From CAWJMD01 sp963845675 (GTDB lineage: Bacteria; Actinomycetota; Actinomycetes; Actinomycetales; CAWJMD01): DNA of 64,000 nucleotides. Position 1 is the stretch's first letter, and each line of letters opens with the position of its first letter. Of the stretch, positions 7,746 through 17,088 are shown piece by piece. Below the pieces are notes generated by a model. That model was given only the letters and a program-made list of their open reading frames with translations, was not told the DNA's origin and ran no database searches. The stretch covers positions 1,302,001-1,366,000 of the forward strand of contig CAWJSX010000001.1 of the NCBI GenBank assembly GCA_963845675.1, given 5' to 3'. The position numbers were made by a program, and so were the translations under genes.

Positions 7746-8341
7746 TCACTCCTGGTAGGAGTACCGCTCCTCGCGCCACGGGTCGGCGACCACGTGGTAG
7801 CCACGCTTCTCCCAGAAGCCGCGCACGGGCGTGCGCAGGTACTCGATGCCGCGCAGCCACTTGGGGCCCTTGAACGCGTAGAGGTGCGGCACCACGAGCC
7901 GCAGCGGCCAGCCGTGCTCCGGCGTCAGGTCGGCGCCGTCGACGCGGTCGGCCAGGACTGCGCGCGGGCTGGCGATGTCCTCGATCCGCAGCGTGCTGGA
8001 GTAGCCGTACTCGGCCCAGGCCTGAACGTGCGTCACGGTGTGCGACGGCGGCACCAGCTCGAGCAGGGCGCGGCACAGGACGCCCTCCCACTCGCGGTCG
8101 AGCTGCGTCCAGCGTGAGACGCAGTGCAGGTCGCCCTTCACCGTGGTCCGAGGCATCGCGCGCACCTCGTCGAGGGTGAAGGCACGCGACTCACCCGTGG
8201 CCGTCGCCCCGGAGACCGTCAGCGACCAGCTGTCGGGCCGCGACCGAGGGACCCTGCCGTAGTGCTGCGCCGTGAACCGCGAGGCCCGGCGCTGCCCGGG
8301 CGGCAGCACGCGTGGCGCGGCGTCGCGTATCTCGTGGTCGC

Positions 8342-8345
<4 letters not shown>
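7746..8345 (-). CDS. Molybdopterin-dependent oxidoreductase (sulfite-oxidase fold, MsrP/YedY-like)
   Basis: A 199-residue protein built on the oxidoreductase molybdopterin-binding domain. 'DLHCVSRWTQLDREWEG' carries the Cys that ligates Mo, followed by 'PEHGWPLRLVVPHLYAFKG', the usual second half ending in 'GYHVVADPWREERY'. No signal peptide or transmembrane helix is seen, so it is probably cytoplasmic. GTG 8345 overlaps the stop of the threonine aldolase gene by 4 bp, making it the last gene of an aroG-ltaE-Mo enzyme transcript. The substrate is unknown. Confidence 0.8.
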
Positions 8346-9439
<1,094 letters not shown>

Positions 9440-9444
9440 CGCGC

Positions 9445-10843
9445 TCAGCGGCCCCGCAGCATGTCCGAGACGAGGAAGGCGAGCTCGAGCGACTGCTGGT
9501 GGTTCAGACGCGGGTCGCACAGGCTCTCGTACCGGGTGGACAGGTCGGCGTCCGAGATCTCCCCGAAGCCGCCGAGGATCTCGGTCACGTCCTCGCCTGT
9601 CAGCTCGATGTGCAGGCCTCCGGGGATCGTGCCCAGCCCCTTGTGCACCTCGAAGAAGCCACGCACCTCGTCGATCACGTCGTCGAAGCGGCGCGTCTTG
9701 TAGCCGCTGGGCGAGCTGAACGTGTTGCCGTGCATGGGGTCGCACGTCCACAGCACCTGGGCACCCGACGCCGTGACCTTCTCCACCAGGCCGGGCAGCA
9801 CCTCGCGGATGTGGGCGGCTCCCATCCGGGTGATGAAGGTGAGCCGACCGGGCTCGCGCGTCGGGTCCAGCCTGTCGATCAGCGCGAGCGCGTCGTCGGC
9901 GGTCGTGCGCGGCCCGAGCTTCACACCGATGGGGTTGCGGATGCGCGAGGCGAACTCGATGTGCGCCCCGTCGAGCTGGCGGGTCCGCTCACCGATCCAG
10001 ACCATGTGCGCCGACACGTCGTAGGGCTGGCCCGTCCGCGAGTCGATGCGGGTCATGCGCACCCTCGTAGTCGAGCAGCAGCGCCTCGTGGCTCGCGAAG
10101 AACTCCACCGTGCGGAGCGCGTCGAAGTCGGCACCGCACGCGTCCATGAACGCCATCGCGCGGTCGATCTCGGCCGCCAGCGCCTCGTACCGCGAGTTGG
10201 CGGCACTGCCGGCGAAGCCGCGGTTCCACTCGTGCACCTGGCGCAGGTCCGCGAAGCCTCCCGTGGTGAACGCCCGGATGAGGTTCAGCGTCGCCGAGGC
10301 CGTGTTGTACGCCTTCAGGAGCCGCCGCGGGTCCGGCGTGCGCGAGGCCTCGGTGAACGCGAAGTCGTTGACGGCGTCGCCCCGGTAGGCAGGCAGCGTC
10401 ACGCCGTCACGCGTCTCGTCGTCGCTGCTGCGCGGCTTCGCGTACTGGCCGGCCATCCGGCCCATCTTGATCACGGGCAGGCTCGCGCCGTACGTGAGCA
10501 CCACCGCCATCTGCAGCACCGTCTTGATCCGGTTGCGGATCTGGTCGGCCGTGGCCCCCGCGAACGTCTCGGCGCAGTCGCCGCCCTGCAGCAGGAAGGC
10601 CTTGCCCGCCGCTGCCTCGCCCAGGCGCGCCTTCAGCAGGTCGCACTCACCGGCGAACACCAGCGGGGGCAGCACCGACAGCTGCTCGACCGTGTCGTCG
10701 ACCGCTGACCGGTCGGGCCAGGTCGGCTGCTGGGCCGCGGGCAGGTCGCGCCACGAGTCCCTGACCGACTGCGGGGTGACGGGGGCTGCCGCCGAGGGGA
10801 CTGCGGCGGGCGCGGGGACGGACGACTCGGACACAGGGCTCAC
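9445..10843 (-). CDS. aroG: Class II 3-deoxy-D-arabino-heptulosonate-7-phosphate synthase, one frame break
   Basis: First enzyme of the shikimate pathway: PEP plus erythrose-4-phosphate to DAHP. The N-terminal ~260 residues are in one frame ('GGDCAETF', 'KMGRMAGQYAKPR', 'ANSRYEALAAEID') and the C-terminal ~200 in another ('SAHMVWIGERTRQLDG', 'WTCDPMHGNTF', 'GGLHIELTGEDVTE'). Together they form a complete class II (plant-type) enzyme of ~462 residues. The break is at ~10061-10066, in 'LLDYEG', where 'gagggtgcgc' has one base too many (or two too few). The enzyme is normally the only DAHP route, so a sequencing indel is likelier than a pseudogene. GTG 10843 follows a leaderless-type -10. Confidence 0.88.
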
Positions 10844-10849
10844 CCTCTC

Positions 10850-10855
10850 AGGGTA
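10850..10855 (-). promoter_or_regulatory. -10 hexamer (taccct) for aroG
   Basis: On the minus strand TACCCT, then six bases, then GTG 10843; leaderless-type spacing. Confidence 0.45.
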
Positions 10856-10889
10856 GGCCCGCAGGTTCAGCGTCCCCGCGCCGCGTCCG

Positions 10890-11918
10890 TCAACCGGACA
10901 CCCAGCCCAGCTCCTCGACCCGCGACCCGGGAACCGTCTTCAGCTCGCCGGTCGCGTCGGCCAGCGGCACCTGGACGACGTCCGTCCCACGCAGCGCAGC
11001 CATCGTCCCGAAGTCGCCCTCGTGGATGGCGGTGATGGCCGACAGGCCGGAGCGCGTGCCGAGGATGCGGTCGAAGGCGGTGGGGGTTCCGCCGCGCATC
11101 AGGTGACCGAGCACCGTGACGCGGCTCTCGAGACCCTCGATGCGCTCCTTCAGCAGGGCCTCCAGCGAGTCGCCGACACCCTTGAGCTGGGCGTGCCCGA
11201 ACGCGTCCAGCTCGGCCTCCGTCGTCGTGAGGTCTCCGCCGGACGGGTGCGCACCCTCGGCGATGACGAGCAGCGGGGCGTCGCCGCGGGCGATCACGCG
11301 TCGCACGGCGTCCGCGACGGCCTCGATGTCGTAGGGCTGCTCCGGCACCAGGGTGACGTCGGCGGACGCGGCCATCCCGGTGTGCAGGGCGGTCCACCCC
11401 GCGTGCCGGCCCATCACCTCGACGATCATCGCGCGATGGTGCGAGGCGCCGGTCGTGGCGAGGCGGTCGCACGCGTCGACCGCGGTCTGCACCGCGGTGT
11501 CGAACCCGAACGTGTAGTCGGTGGCCGACAGGTCGTTGTCGATCGTCTTCGGCGCCCCGACGACGGGGGTGCCCGCCTCGTGCAGGCGCGTCGCGACACC
11601 GAGGGTGTCCTCGCCACCGATGGCCAGCAGCGCGTCGACGCCCAGCTCCTTCATGCTGGCCGCGACCTTCTCGAGCCCGCCGTCGATCTTCACGGGGTTG
11701 GTGCGCGACGAGCCGAGGATCGTGCCGCCGAGCGGCAGGATGTGGCGGACGGTGTCGGCGTCCAACGTCATCGTGAGGCCCTCGAGCGGCCCCTTCCACC
11801 CGTCGCGGAAACCGACGAAGTCCATCCCGTACTCGGTGCTGCCCTTGAGCACGGCCGCCCTGATGACGGCATTGAGTCCGGGGCAGTCTCCGCCGCCGGT
11901 GAGCACTCCTACGCGCAT
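10890..11918 (-). CDS. pfkA: 6-phosphofructokinase, group III actinobacterial type with PPi-type active-site residues
   Basis: A 342-residue PfkA-family enzyme: 'VGVLTGGGDCPGLN' at the start, 'GGEDTLGVA' at 101-109, 'PKTIDNDL' at 123-130, 'MGRHAGWTAL' and 'HLMRGGTPTAFDR'. Residues Asp104 and Lys124 correspond to the pair that in characterised PFKs marks pyrophosphate use, while Gly at both positions marks ATP use. The sequence therefore suggests a reversible PPi-dependent phosphofructokinase, as in Amycolatopsis methanolica. ATG 11918 has a strong ribosome site (gaggagg). The gene lies between aroG and an ABC operon and is a single-gene unit. Donor preference is inference. Confidence 0.88.
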   Translation of the reverse strand: MRVGVLTGGGDCPGLNAVIRAAVLKGSTEYGMDFVGFRDGWKGPLEGLTMTLDADTVRHILPLGGTILGSSRTNPVKIDGGLEKVAASMKELGVDALLAIGGEDTLGVATRLHEAGTPVVGAPKTIDNDLSATDYTFGFDTAVQTAVDACDRLATTGASHHRAMIVEVMGRHAGWTALHTGMAASADVTLVPEQPYDIEAVADAVRRVIARGDAPLLVIAEGAHPSGGDLTTTEAELDAFGHAQLKGVGDSLEALLKERIEGLESRVTVLGHLMRGGTPTAFDRILGTRSGLSAITAIHEGDFGTMAALRGTDVVQVPLADATGELKTVPGSRVEELGWVSG

Positions 11919-12021
11919 GGCGCGTCCTCCTCGAAGAGATCGATGGTCTCGGTGAGGTGCAGGTCGCGGCGCCGTTGCCGGATCGCACAGTTGGTCGAGC
12001 GCCGTCGACTCTAGAGGGTCC

Positions 12022-12068
12022 GGCCGGACGGGGTGTGCGTCAGGTCACATCGTGGGCCCCGTCCGGCC
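12022..12068 (-). terminator. Terminator of the GntR-ABC operon
   Basis: Perfect 12-bp stem ggccggacgggg/ccccgtccggcc with a 23-nt loop, starting 15 bp beyond the permease stop. Confidence 0.65.
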
Positions 12069-12083
12069 CGGGTCCGGTCGTCG

Positions 12084-12779
12084 CTACGGCTGGGCCCGGC
12101 GCAGCCCGAGGTACGCCAGGCCGCCCATGGCGACGCAGACGACCAGCGGCCAGCCCGCGATCATGGCCGCCGGCGACGTGGTGGTCAGCCAGCTGCCGAC
12201 CGACGGCCAGGCGTCGCGCCACGTCATGAGGGCGACCCACGCGCCGAGCAACGCGATGCTCAGCGCCGTCAGCGCGAACATCCCGTTGGTCCCCCAGCGC
12301 TTGAACACCACGCCGAGGAACATGCCGACGGCGGCGAGCACCATGAAGGGGACGGCGTAGACCGCCAGCTGCAGCAGCAGGTTGTCGTGCACGAGGTAGG
12401 GCACCCCGAAGAACTCCAGCCCCATCCCCCAGCCACCGGTCGCGTCCTCGACGAGGCGAAACACGACGAGGACTGCTGCGAACGCGAGGGCCTGCGCGAG
12501 CGCCAGCAAGGCGGTGCCTGCGAAGAACTCCCGCCGGGTGACACTCAACGCGGAGACGAACGGGAACATCTGCGTGACCGACTGCAGGGATACGACGAAG
12601 AAGACCACGTAGATCGCGAAAAGCCCTCCGGTGGTACTGCTCTCAGTGACCTCCACGCCCAAGATCGCGAAGAGAGCCAGGTTGGCTGCGAAGGCGATGG
12701 CGAGGATGCCGAAGGGCCAGCCCACGGCGCTCGGCCAGGCCACCAGCTGAACACGGGCGACATCGAGAACGCGGTTCAT
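12084..12779 (-). CDS. ABC-2-type transporter permease
   Basis: A 231-residue protein with about six hydrophobic segments and 'VSALSVTRREFFAGTALLAL', the cytoplasmic loop typical of ABC-2 membrane subunits paired with YtrB/CcmA-type ATPases. ATG 12779 overlaps the ATPase stop (ATGA). With the ATPase it forms an exporter; in YtrA-regulated systems the substrates are often cell-wall-active peptides, but the cargo here is unknown. Confidence 0.75.
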   Translation of the reverse strand: MNRVLDVARVQLVAWPSAVGWPFGILAIAFAANLALFAILGVEVTESSTTGGLFAIYVVFFVVSLQSVTQMFPFVSALSVTRREFFAGTALLALAQALAFAAVLVVFRLVEDATGGWGMGLEFFGVPYLVHDNLLLQLAVYAVPFMVLAAVGMFLGVVFKRWGTNGMFALTALSIALLGAWVALMTWRDAWPSVGSWLTTTSPAAMIAGWPLVVCVAMGGLAYLGLRRAQP

Positions 12780-13747
12780 GACAGGTCCTTCCCGGTCCGG
12801 GTGAGGGCTTCGGCGGGCGACGCTTCGGGGGCTCCGTGCGCGTCCGCGTCATCGGCCCGGTGCTGCGCGTGAGTCGTGGTGCGGACGACGAGCTGCTGCA
12901 GCGACACGGCCTCGTGGGACAGGCCCAGCGCTGCGGCCTCGGCCCGTCCTGCCTTCCCCATCCGGCCCGTGACCGTGGCTCGGCTGACCGCGCCGAGCGA
13001 CTCCGTGTGGAGCACCCGCCGGTCCGCGGCGAACCGGTCGACGAGCTGGTGGGGTCCGGTCACCTGGACGGCGTCGTCGAGCAGCGCCTCGCTGCTCGTG
13101 TCGAGCACCACCCGTCCCCGGTCGAGCAGGACGACGTGCTCGAGCAGGCCGCTGACCTCGTCGATGAGGTGGGTGGACAGCACCACGGTTCGCGGGTTCT
13201 CCGCGTAGTCGGCGAGCAGGCGGTCGTAGAACACCTGCCGCGCGACCGCGTCCAGCCCGAGGTAGGGCTCGTCGAACAGGGTCAGCTCGGCACGGGAGGC
13301 CAGGCCGACGACCACGCCCACCGCCGAGAGCATGCCCCGCGAGAGCTTCTTCATCGGACGTCCGGCCGGCAGGTCGAAGTCCCGCAGCAGACGGTCGGCG
13401 AACGCACCGTCCCAGTTCGGGAAGAGCATCTGCGCGGACCGGATCACGTGCCTGACCTTGAAGCCGTCCGGGTACGTCTGACCCTCGCGCACCAGGCAGA
13501 CGCGTTGCAGCACAGAGGGGTTCTCGTACGGGTCGGCGCCGAAGAGCCGCACCTGGCCTCTGCTCGCGAAGCGCTGGGCGACCATGATCTGGAGAAGGGT
13601 CGTCTTGCCCGCGCCGTTGCGTCCCAGCAGCCCGTGGATGGTGTCGGCGCGCAGATCCAGGCTGACGTCGTCGAGCGCGGCCACGCCCGGGTACCGGCGC
13701 GAGAGACCGCGGACGGAGGCGACGGGCGCCTGCACGTCGGCGCTCAC
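12776..13747 (-). CDS. ABC transporter ATP-binding protein
   Basis: A 323-residue nucleotide-binding subunit: Walker A 'GLLGRNGAGKTTLLQ' near 33-47, a degenerate signature 'KKLSRGMLSAVGVVVG' and Walker B 'LTLFDEPYLGLD'. The C-terminal ~100 residues are a regulatory extension common in CcmA/YtrB-like ATPases. It drives the adjacent permease. GTG 13747 overlaps the GntR stop by 4 bp. Confidence 0.85.
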   Translation of the reverse strand: MSADVQAPVASVRGLSRRYPGVAALDDVSLDLRADTIHGLLGRNGAGKTTLLQIMVAQRFASRGQVRLFGADPYENPSVLQRVCLVREGQTYPDGFKVRHVIRSAQMLFPNWDGAFADRLLRDFDLPAGRPMKKLSRGMLSAVGVVVGLASRAELTLFDEPYLGLDAVARQVFYDRLLADYAENPRTVVLSTHLIDEVSGLLEHVVLLDRGRVVLDTSSEALLDDAVQVTGPHQLVDRFAADRRVLHTESLGAVSRATVTGRMGKAGRAEAAALGLSHEAVSLQQLVVRTTTHAQHRADDADAHGAPEASPAEALTRTGKDLS

Positions 13748-14109
13748 GAGAGCACCTCGCGTCCGGCGTGGGCGATCATCGTCCGCACCTCGTCGGTGGT
13801 GAGGCCCAGGGTGCGTGCCTGCGCCACCAGCGGCTCGACGTACTGGAGCGCGAACTGCTGCCGTCGTCGTTGGAGCAGCCGCTCCCGCGCGCCACGTGAC
13901 ACGAACATGCCGATACCTCGCTTCTTGTAGAGGGTGCCGTCTGCCACGAGCTGGTTCACGCCCTTGGCCGCCGTCGCCGGGTTGATCCGGTGGAAGACGG
14001 CGAGCTCGTTGGTCGAGGGCACCTGGCTCTCCTCAGGCAGCGAGCCGTCGAGGATTCCTGCCTCGACCTGCTCGGCGATCTGGAGGAACAGGGGCCGCAC
14101 GTCGTCCAC
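13744..14109 (-). CDS. GntR-family regulator, YtrA subfamily
   Basis: A 121-residue regulator: winged-helix N-terminal half ('PLFLQIAEQVEAGILDGSL', 'LPEESQVPSTNELAVFHRIN', 'GVNQLVADGTLYKKRGIGMF') and the short C-terminal helical segment of the YtrA type, too small to be a ligand domain like FadR or HutC. Such proteins repress their own ABC operon, which here follows directly with overlapping stops and starts. A matching dyad lies just upstream. Confidence 0.85.
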   Translation of the reverse strand: MDDVRPLFLQIAEQVEAGILDGSLPEESQVPSTNELAVFHRINPATAAKGVNQLVADGTLYKKRGIGMFVSRGARERLLQRRRQQFALQYVEPLVAQARTLGLTTDEVRTMIAHAGREVLS

Positions 14110-14124
14110 TAGCGACGGTTCCTT

Positions 14125-14148
14125 GGTTCATTACTCATGTAACTAACC
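14125..14148. promoter_or_regulatory. Dyad operator GGTTnnTTACnnnnGTAAnnAACC
   Basis: A 24-bp imperfect inverted repeat with 8 of 12 half-site bases symmetric, 16 bp upstream of the GntR start and between it and glpK. It is AT-rich against the background and has the TTAC-N4-GTAA core expected for a small GntR dimer. It probably mediates autorepression of the GntR-ABC operon. Confidence 0.55.
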
Positions 14149-14207
14149 ATGCAACCGTTGGAGTCTCGATGTCAAGTGGTTCTCGACCACTCTCCCGCGA
14201 GCGTCGC

Positions 14208-14213
14208 TAGGGT
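14208..14213 (+). promoter_or_regulatory. -10 hexamer (tagggt) for leaderless glpK
   Basis: TAGGGT, six bases, then ATG 14220; no ribosome site between them. Confidence 0.5.
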
Positions 14214-14219
14214 CCCGGC

Positions 14220-15734
14220 ATGGGAACGAGCCGCGCCGTCCTCGCCATCGACGAAGGAACCACGGGGGTCACCGCGCTGGTGGTCGCCGACGACGCCCGC
14301 GTGCTGGCGAAGGGGTACAGCGAGTTCCCGCAGCACTTTCCGCGTCCGGGATGGGTCGAGCACCAGCCGGAGGAGATCTGGCAGGCGACCCTGGTCGCCT
14401 GCCGCGAGGCGCTCGCAGCCGCCGACGCCGAACCCGGGGGCTCCGTCGAGGTGGCGAGCATCGGCATCACCGACCAGCGCGAGACCGCGGTGCTGTGGGA
14501 CAGGGACGGCCTCGCCGCACCGCGGCGCGCGGTCGTCTGGCAGGACCGTCGCAGCGTCGACGTCTGCAACCGCCTGCGCGAGGGCGGTCACGAGGACCGT
14601 GTGGCTGAGCTGACCGGGCTGCGGCTCGACCCCTACTTCACCGCCACCAAGCTCGCGTGGCTGGCCGAGCACGACCCCAAGTCGTGGGCCGGGGTCACCG
14701 ACGGCTCGGTCGCGGTCGGCACCGTCGACTCGTACCTCGTGGCCCGCCTCTCCGGTGGGACGAGCCACGTGACCGACGCCTCGAACGCGTCTCGGACACT
14801 GCTGCTCGACCTGGCGACCGGCGAGTGGTCCGACGAGCTGTGCGAGCTGTTCGGCGTGCCGAGGTCGGCCCTTCCCGAGGTGGTGCCCAGCTGGGGCGAG
14901 GTGGCGCGCACCGACCCCTCGTCCTTCCTCGGCCTCGACGTGCCGATCGCAGGGATCGCAGGTGACCAGCAGGCTGCCCTGTTCGGGCAGGCCTGCTTCG
15001 GTGTGGGTGACACCAAGTGCACCTACGGCACAGGCTCTTTCGTGCTCGTGAACACGGGAACAACGCCTGTCCCCGCCCCGCTGGGTGAGGACGGGACGGG
15101 CCTCCTCTCGACCGTGGCGTGGATGAGCTCCGACCGCGAGATCACCTACGCGCAGGAGGGGTCGATCTTCGTCACCGGAGCGGCGGTCCAGTGGCTCCGG
15201 GACGGGCTGCAGATCGTCGGGTCGGCGCAGGAGACCGCCGCCATCGCGCAGACCGTGCCCGACACGGGAGGCGTGGTGTTCGTCCCGGCGCTCACCGGCC
15301 TGGGCGCCCCGGACTGGGACCCGGAGGCGCGCGGGACGATCATCGGCATCACGAGGGGAACCACCCGCGCGCACATCGTCCGGGCGACGCTCGAGGCCAT
15401 CGCCTACGAGGTACGCGACGTCGTCTCGTCCATCGAGTCCGAGGTCGAGGTGCTCCGCGTCGACGGCGGCGCCAGCGACAACGACGTGCTGGTGCAGTGG
15501 CAGGCCGACCAGCTCGGCATCGTCGTCGAGCGGCCGCAGGTGCAGGAGACGACCGGCCTGGGGGCAGCCTTCCTGGCCGGCCTCGGCACCGGCGTGTGGT
15601 CGTCCCAGGACGAGCTGGCCGAGACCTGGCGCCTCGACCGCCGCTTCGAGCCCGGCGAGCGCGACGAGGCGGGCTACCGGCGCTGGCGAGAAGCCGTCGC
15701 ACGGTCGAAGGGGTGGGCCGCTCTCGTCGACTGA
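14220..15734 (+). CDS. glpK: Glycerol kinase
   Basis: Phosphorylates glycerol to glycerol-3-phosphate in the cytoplasm. The 504-residue protein has the full FGGY architecture: 'AIDEGTTGVTALV' (phosphate 1 loop), 'GITDQRETAVLWD' and 'VWQDRRS' (glycerol site), 'GIAGDQQAALFGQ', 'YGTGSFVLVNTG', and 'LRVDGGASDNDVLVQWQAD' near the C-terminus. Length matches GlpK. No glpF or glpD is adjacent. It is divergent from the GntR operon with a ~110-bp shared control region. Confidence 0.93.
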   Translation: MGTSRAVLAIDEGTTGVTALVVADDARVLAKGYSEFPQHFPRPGWVEHQPEEIWQATLVACREALAAADAEPGGSVEVASIGITDQRETAVLWDRDGLAAPRRAVVWQDRRSVDVCNRLREGGHEDRVAELTGLRLDPYFTATKLAWLAEHDPKSWAGVTDGSVAVGTVDSYLVARLSGGTSHVTDASNASRTLLLDLATGEWSDELCELFGVPRSALPEVVPSWGEVARTDPSSFLGLDVPIAGIAGDQQAALFGQACFGVGDTKCTYGTGSFVLVNTGTTPVPAPLGEDGTGLLSTVAWMSSDREITYAQEGSIFVTGAAVQWLRDGLQIVGSAQETAAIAQTVPDTGGVVFVPALTGLGAPDWDPEARGTIIGITRGTTRAHIVRATLEAIAYEVRDVVSSIESEVEVLRVDGGASDNDVLVQWQADQLGIVVERPQVQETTGLGAAFLAGLGTGVWSSQDELAETWRLDRRFEPGERDEAGYRRWREAVARSKGWAALVD

Positions 15735-15753
15735 GCGCGCCGCCCGTGCCGCG

Positions 15754-16494
15754 TCAGGGGGCGACGCGACCGTTCTTCTCGAACGCCGCGTGCGTGAGCG
15801 GCATCAGCTCGGCCCAGGCGCTCTCCATCTGCTCGGCCGCCATCTCGATCTCGCGCTGCGGGAACGACGGGAAGTGCGCGTCGTCACGCTTCGTGCGCAG
15901 CGAGAGGAAGTTCATCAGCGAGCGGGCGTTCATCGTCACGTACATCGACGAGTAGATCGTCACCGGCAGAACGATTCTCGCGACCTCGCGGGCGATCCCT
16001 GCGTCAAGCATCTTCTGGTACGAGGCGTACGCGTGCTCGCACACCGCACGGGTCTCCGAGTCGACGAGCTCGTGCTGCTCCTGTGTCCCGTCCACGAACG
16101 TGTACGCCCCGGGCTTGCCCTCCTGCACGAGCCGTCGCTCGGGCCCCGGTACGTAGAAGACCGGCCGCAGCTCGCGGTACCGACCCGACTCCTCGTTGTA
16201 GGAGGCGATCCGGTGCCGCATGAACTCGCGGAACACGAAGATCGGCGCCTGCACGTAGAAGGTCATCGAGTTGTGCTCGAACGGGCTGCCGTGCCGGTCA
16301 CGCATCAGGTAGTTGATCAGGCCGGTCGACCGCGAGGCGTCGGCGTCGACGTCCTCCAGGCTCGACTCGCCCTTGGTCGAGACGCGGGCGGCGAACAGCA
16401 CGTCGGCGTCCTGCGCGGAGGCTCGGACCAGCTCGACGGCGACGTCGGAGCGGAACGTGGCTGACTGCGTGGCGGTGGGGGTCTGCTCACTCAC
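15754..16494 (-). CDS. thyX: Flavin-dependent thymidylate synthase ThyX
   Basis: Makes dTMP from dUMP using methylene-tetrahydrofolate, FAD and NADPH. The 246-residue protein carries the ThyX signature 'RHRIASYNEESGRY' (RHRxxSxNExSxR class) near residues 86-99, and 'HNSMTFYVQAPIFVFREFMR' before it. It converges on glpK (19 bp between stops). In many actinobacteria thyX lies close downstream of dapB; here dapB is 4.6 kb upstream on the same strand. Confidence 0.93.
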   Translation of the reverse strand: MSEQTPTATQSATFRSDVAVELVRASAQDADVLFAARVSTKGESSLEDVDADASRSTGLINYLMRDRHGSPFEHNSMTFYVQAPIFVFREFMRHRIASYNEESGRYRELRPVFYVPGPERRLVQEGKPGAYTFVDGTQEQHELVDSETRAVCEHAYASYQKMLDAGIAREVARIVLPVTIYSSMYVTMNARSLMNFLSLRTKRDDAHFPSFPQREIEMAAEQMESAWAELMPLTHAAFEKNGRVAP

Positions 16495-16500
16495 CGGTCG

Positions 16501-16506
16501 AGACTA
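16501..16506 (-). promoter_or_regulatory. -10 hexamer (tagtct) for leaderless thyX
   Basis: On the minus strand TAGTCT, six bases, then GTG 16494. It overlaps the last codons of the zinc-ribbon gene. Confidence 0.5.
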
Positions 16507-16815
16507 ACCAGCCGCGCCGCGCCCCTCCGCCCCGGACACGCCACCGCCCTGGCCGTACCCGGTCGGGCGACCCGCGCCCGGCACGTCCGCCGTGAGCCGC
16601 TCGGCCTCGGCGCGCTCGATCCGGGTCTGCGTGCCGCACATGGCGCACTGCACCGCGTACTTCGTCGACACCGGGAACAGCGGCACGAAGAACAGCGTGA
16701 ACTTGGTGACCCACTTCTCCACCCGCTGCGCCGCCGGGTTGCCGCACCGGGCGCACACGAACGTGACCACGCCCAGCACGGTGACGAAGCGTTTGGTGCC
16801 GAAGATGAGGAACAT
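16504..16815 (-). CDS. Zinc-ribbon membrane-associated protein, function unknown
   Basis: A 103-residue protein found commonly in actinobacteria. Two CxxC pairs, 'FVCARCGNPAAQ' and 'VQCAMCGTQTR', form a probable zinc ribbon around the hydrophobic 'WVTKFTLFFVPLFPVSTKY'. The N-terminus 'MFLIFGTKR' is typical for this family. The C-terminal ~30 residues are Gly-rich. ATG 16815 is the natural start. It sits immediately upstream of thyX, whose promoter overlaps its 3' end. The role is unknown. Confidence 0.75.
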   Translation of the reverse strand: MFLIFGTKRFVTVLGVVTFVCARCGNPAAQRVEKWVTKFTLFFVPLFPVSTKYAVQCAMCGTQTRIERAEAERLTADVPGAGRPTGYGQGGGVSGAEGRGAAG

Positions 16816-16844
16816 CCCGCGACCGTAGCGCCGCGAGCGCGCAC

Positions 16845-16918
16845 GCGCGCTGGCAGGTTCGCCTGTCGGGGTGTCGTCGGCCCGCGAGGCGGCACACCTG
16901 CCAGCCGGTGTGCCCGCC
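16845..16918. repeat. Palindromic intergenic repeat, copy a
   Basis: Imperfect long inverted repeat: gctggcaggt at 16850 and acctgccagc at 16896, followed by cggtgtgcccgc. It shares arms and flank with copies b, c and d. It lies just upstream of the zinc-ribbon gene start. Confidence 0.75.
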
Positions 16919-16948
16919 GGTGCCGGGCTCGGGGGCGGGAACCAGAGC

Positions 16949-17029
16949 GGGCACAGGCGCTGGCAGGTTCGCAGGTCGGGGTGCCGCCGAGACGCCACGC
17001 GCCACACCTGCCAGCCGATGTGCCCGCGC
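16949..17029. repeat. Palindromic intergenic repeat, copy b
   Basis: Same design as copy a: gcgctggcaggttcgc at 16957 and cacacctgccagccg at 17003, followed by atgtgcccgc. Copies a and b lie 104 bp apart, in the 270-bp region between the zinc-ribbon gene and the HAD gene, which holds nothing else that I can identify. Confidence 0.75.
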
Positions 17030-17088
17030 CCGGCCTGCGCGCCCGGGGCCGTGGGTGGTGCGCGGGGGGCGGCGTGGAGCGGGCGGGG

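Noticed and set aside
9445..10843. aroG considered as two separate genes or a pseudogene
   Set aside because: The two halves make exactly one class II enzyme with the break inside a conserved segment; no second start signal is seen and the function is essential.
16845..17029. Palindromic repeats considered as rho-independent terminators
   Set aside because: Two near-identical copies occur side by side and also flank another gene; the arms are imperfect with long loops, so a repeat family explains them better.
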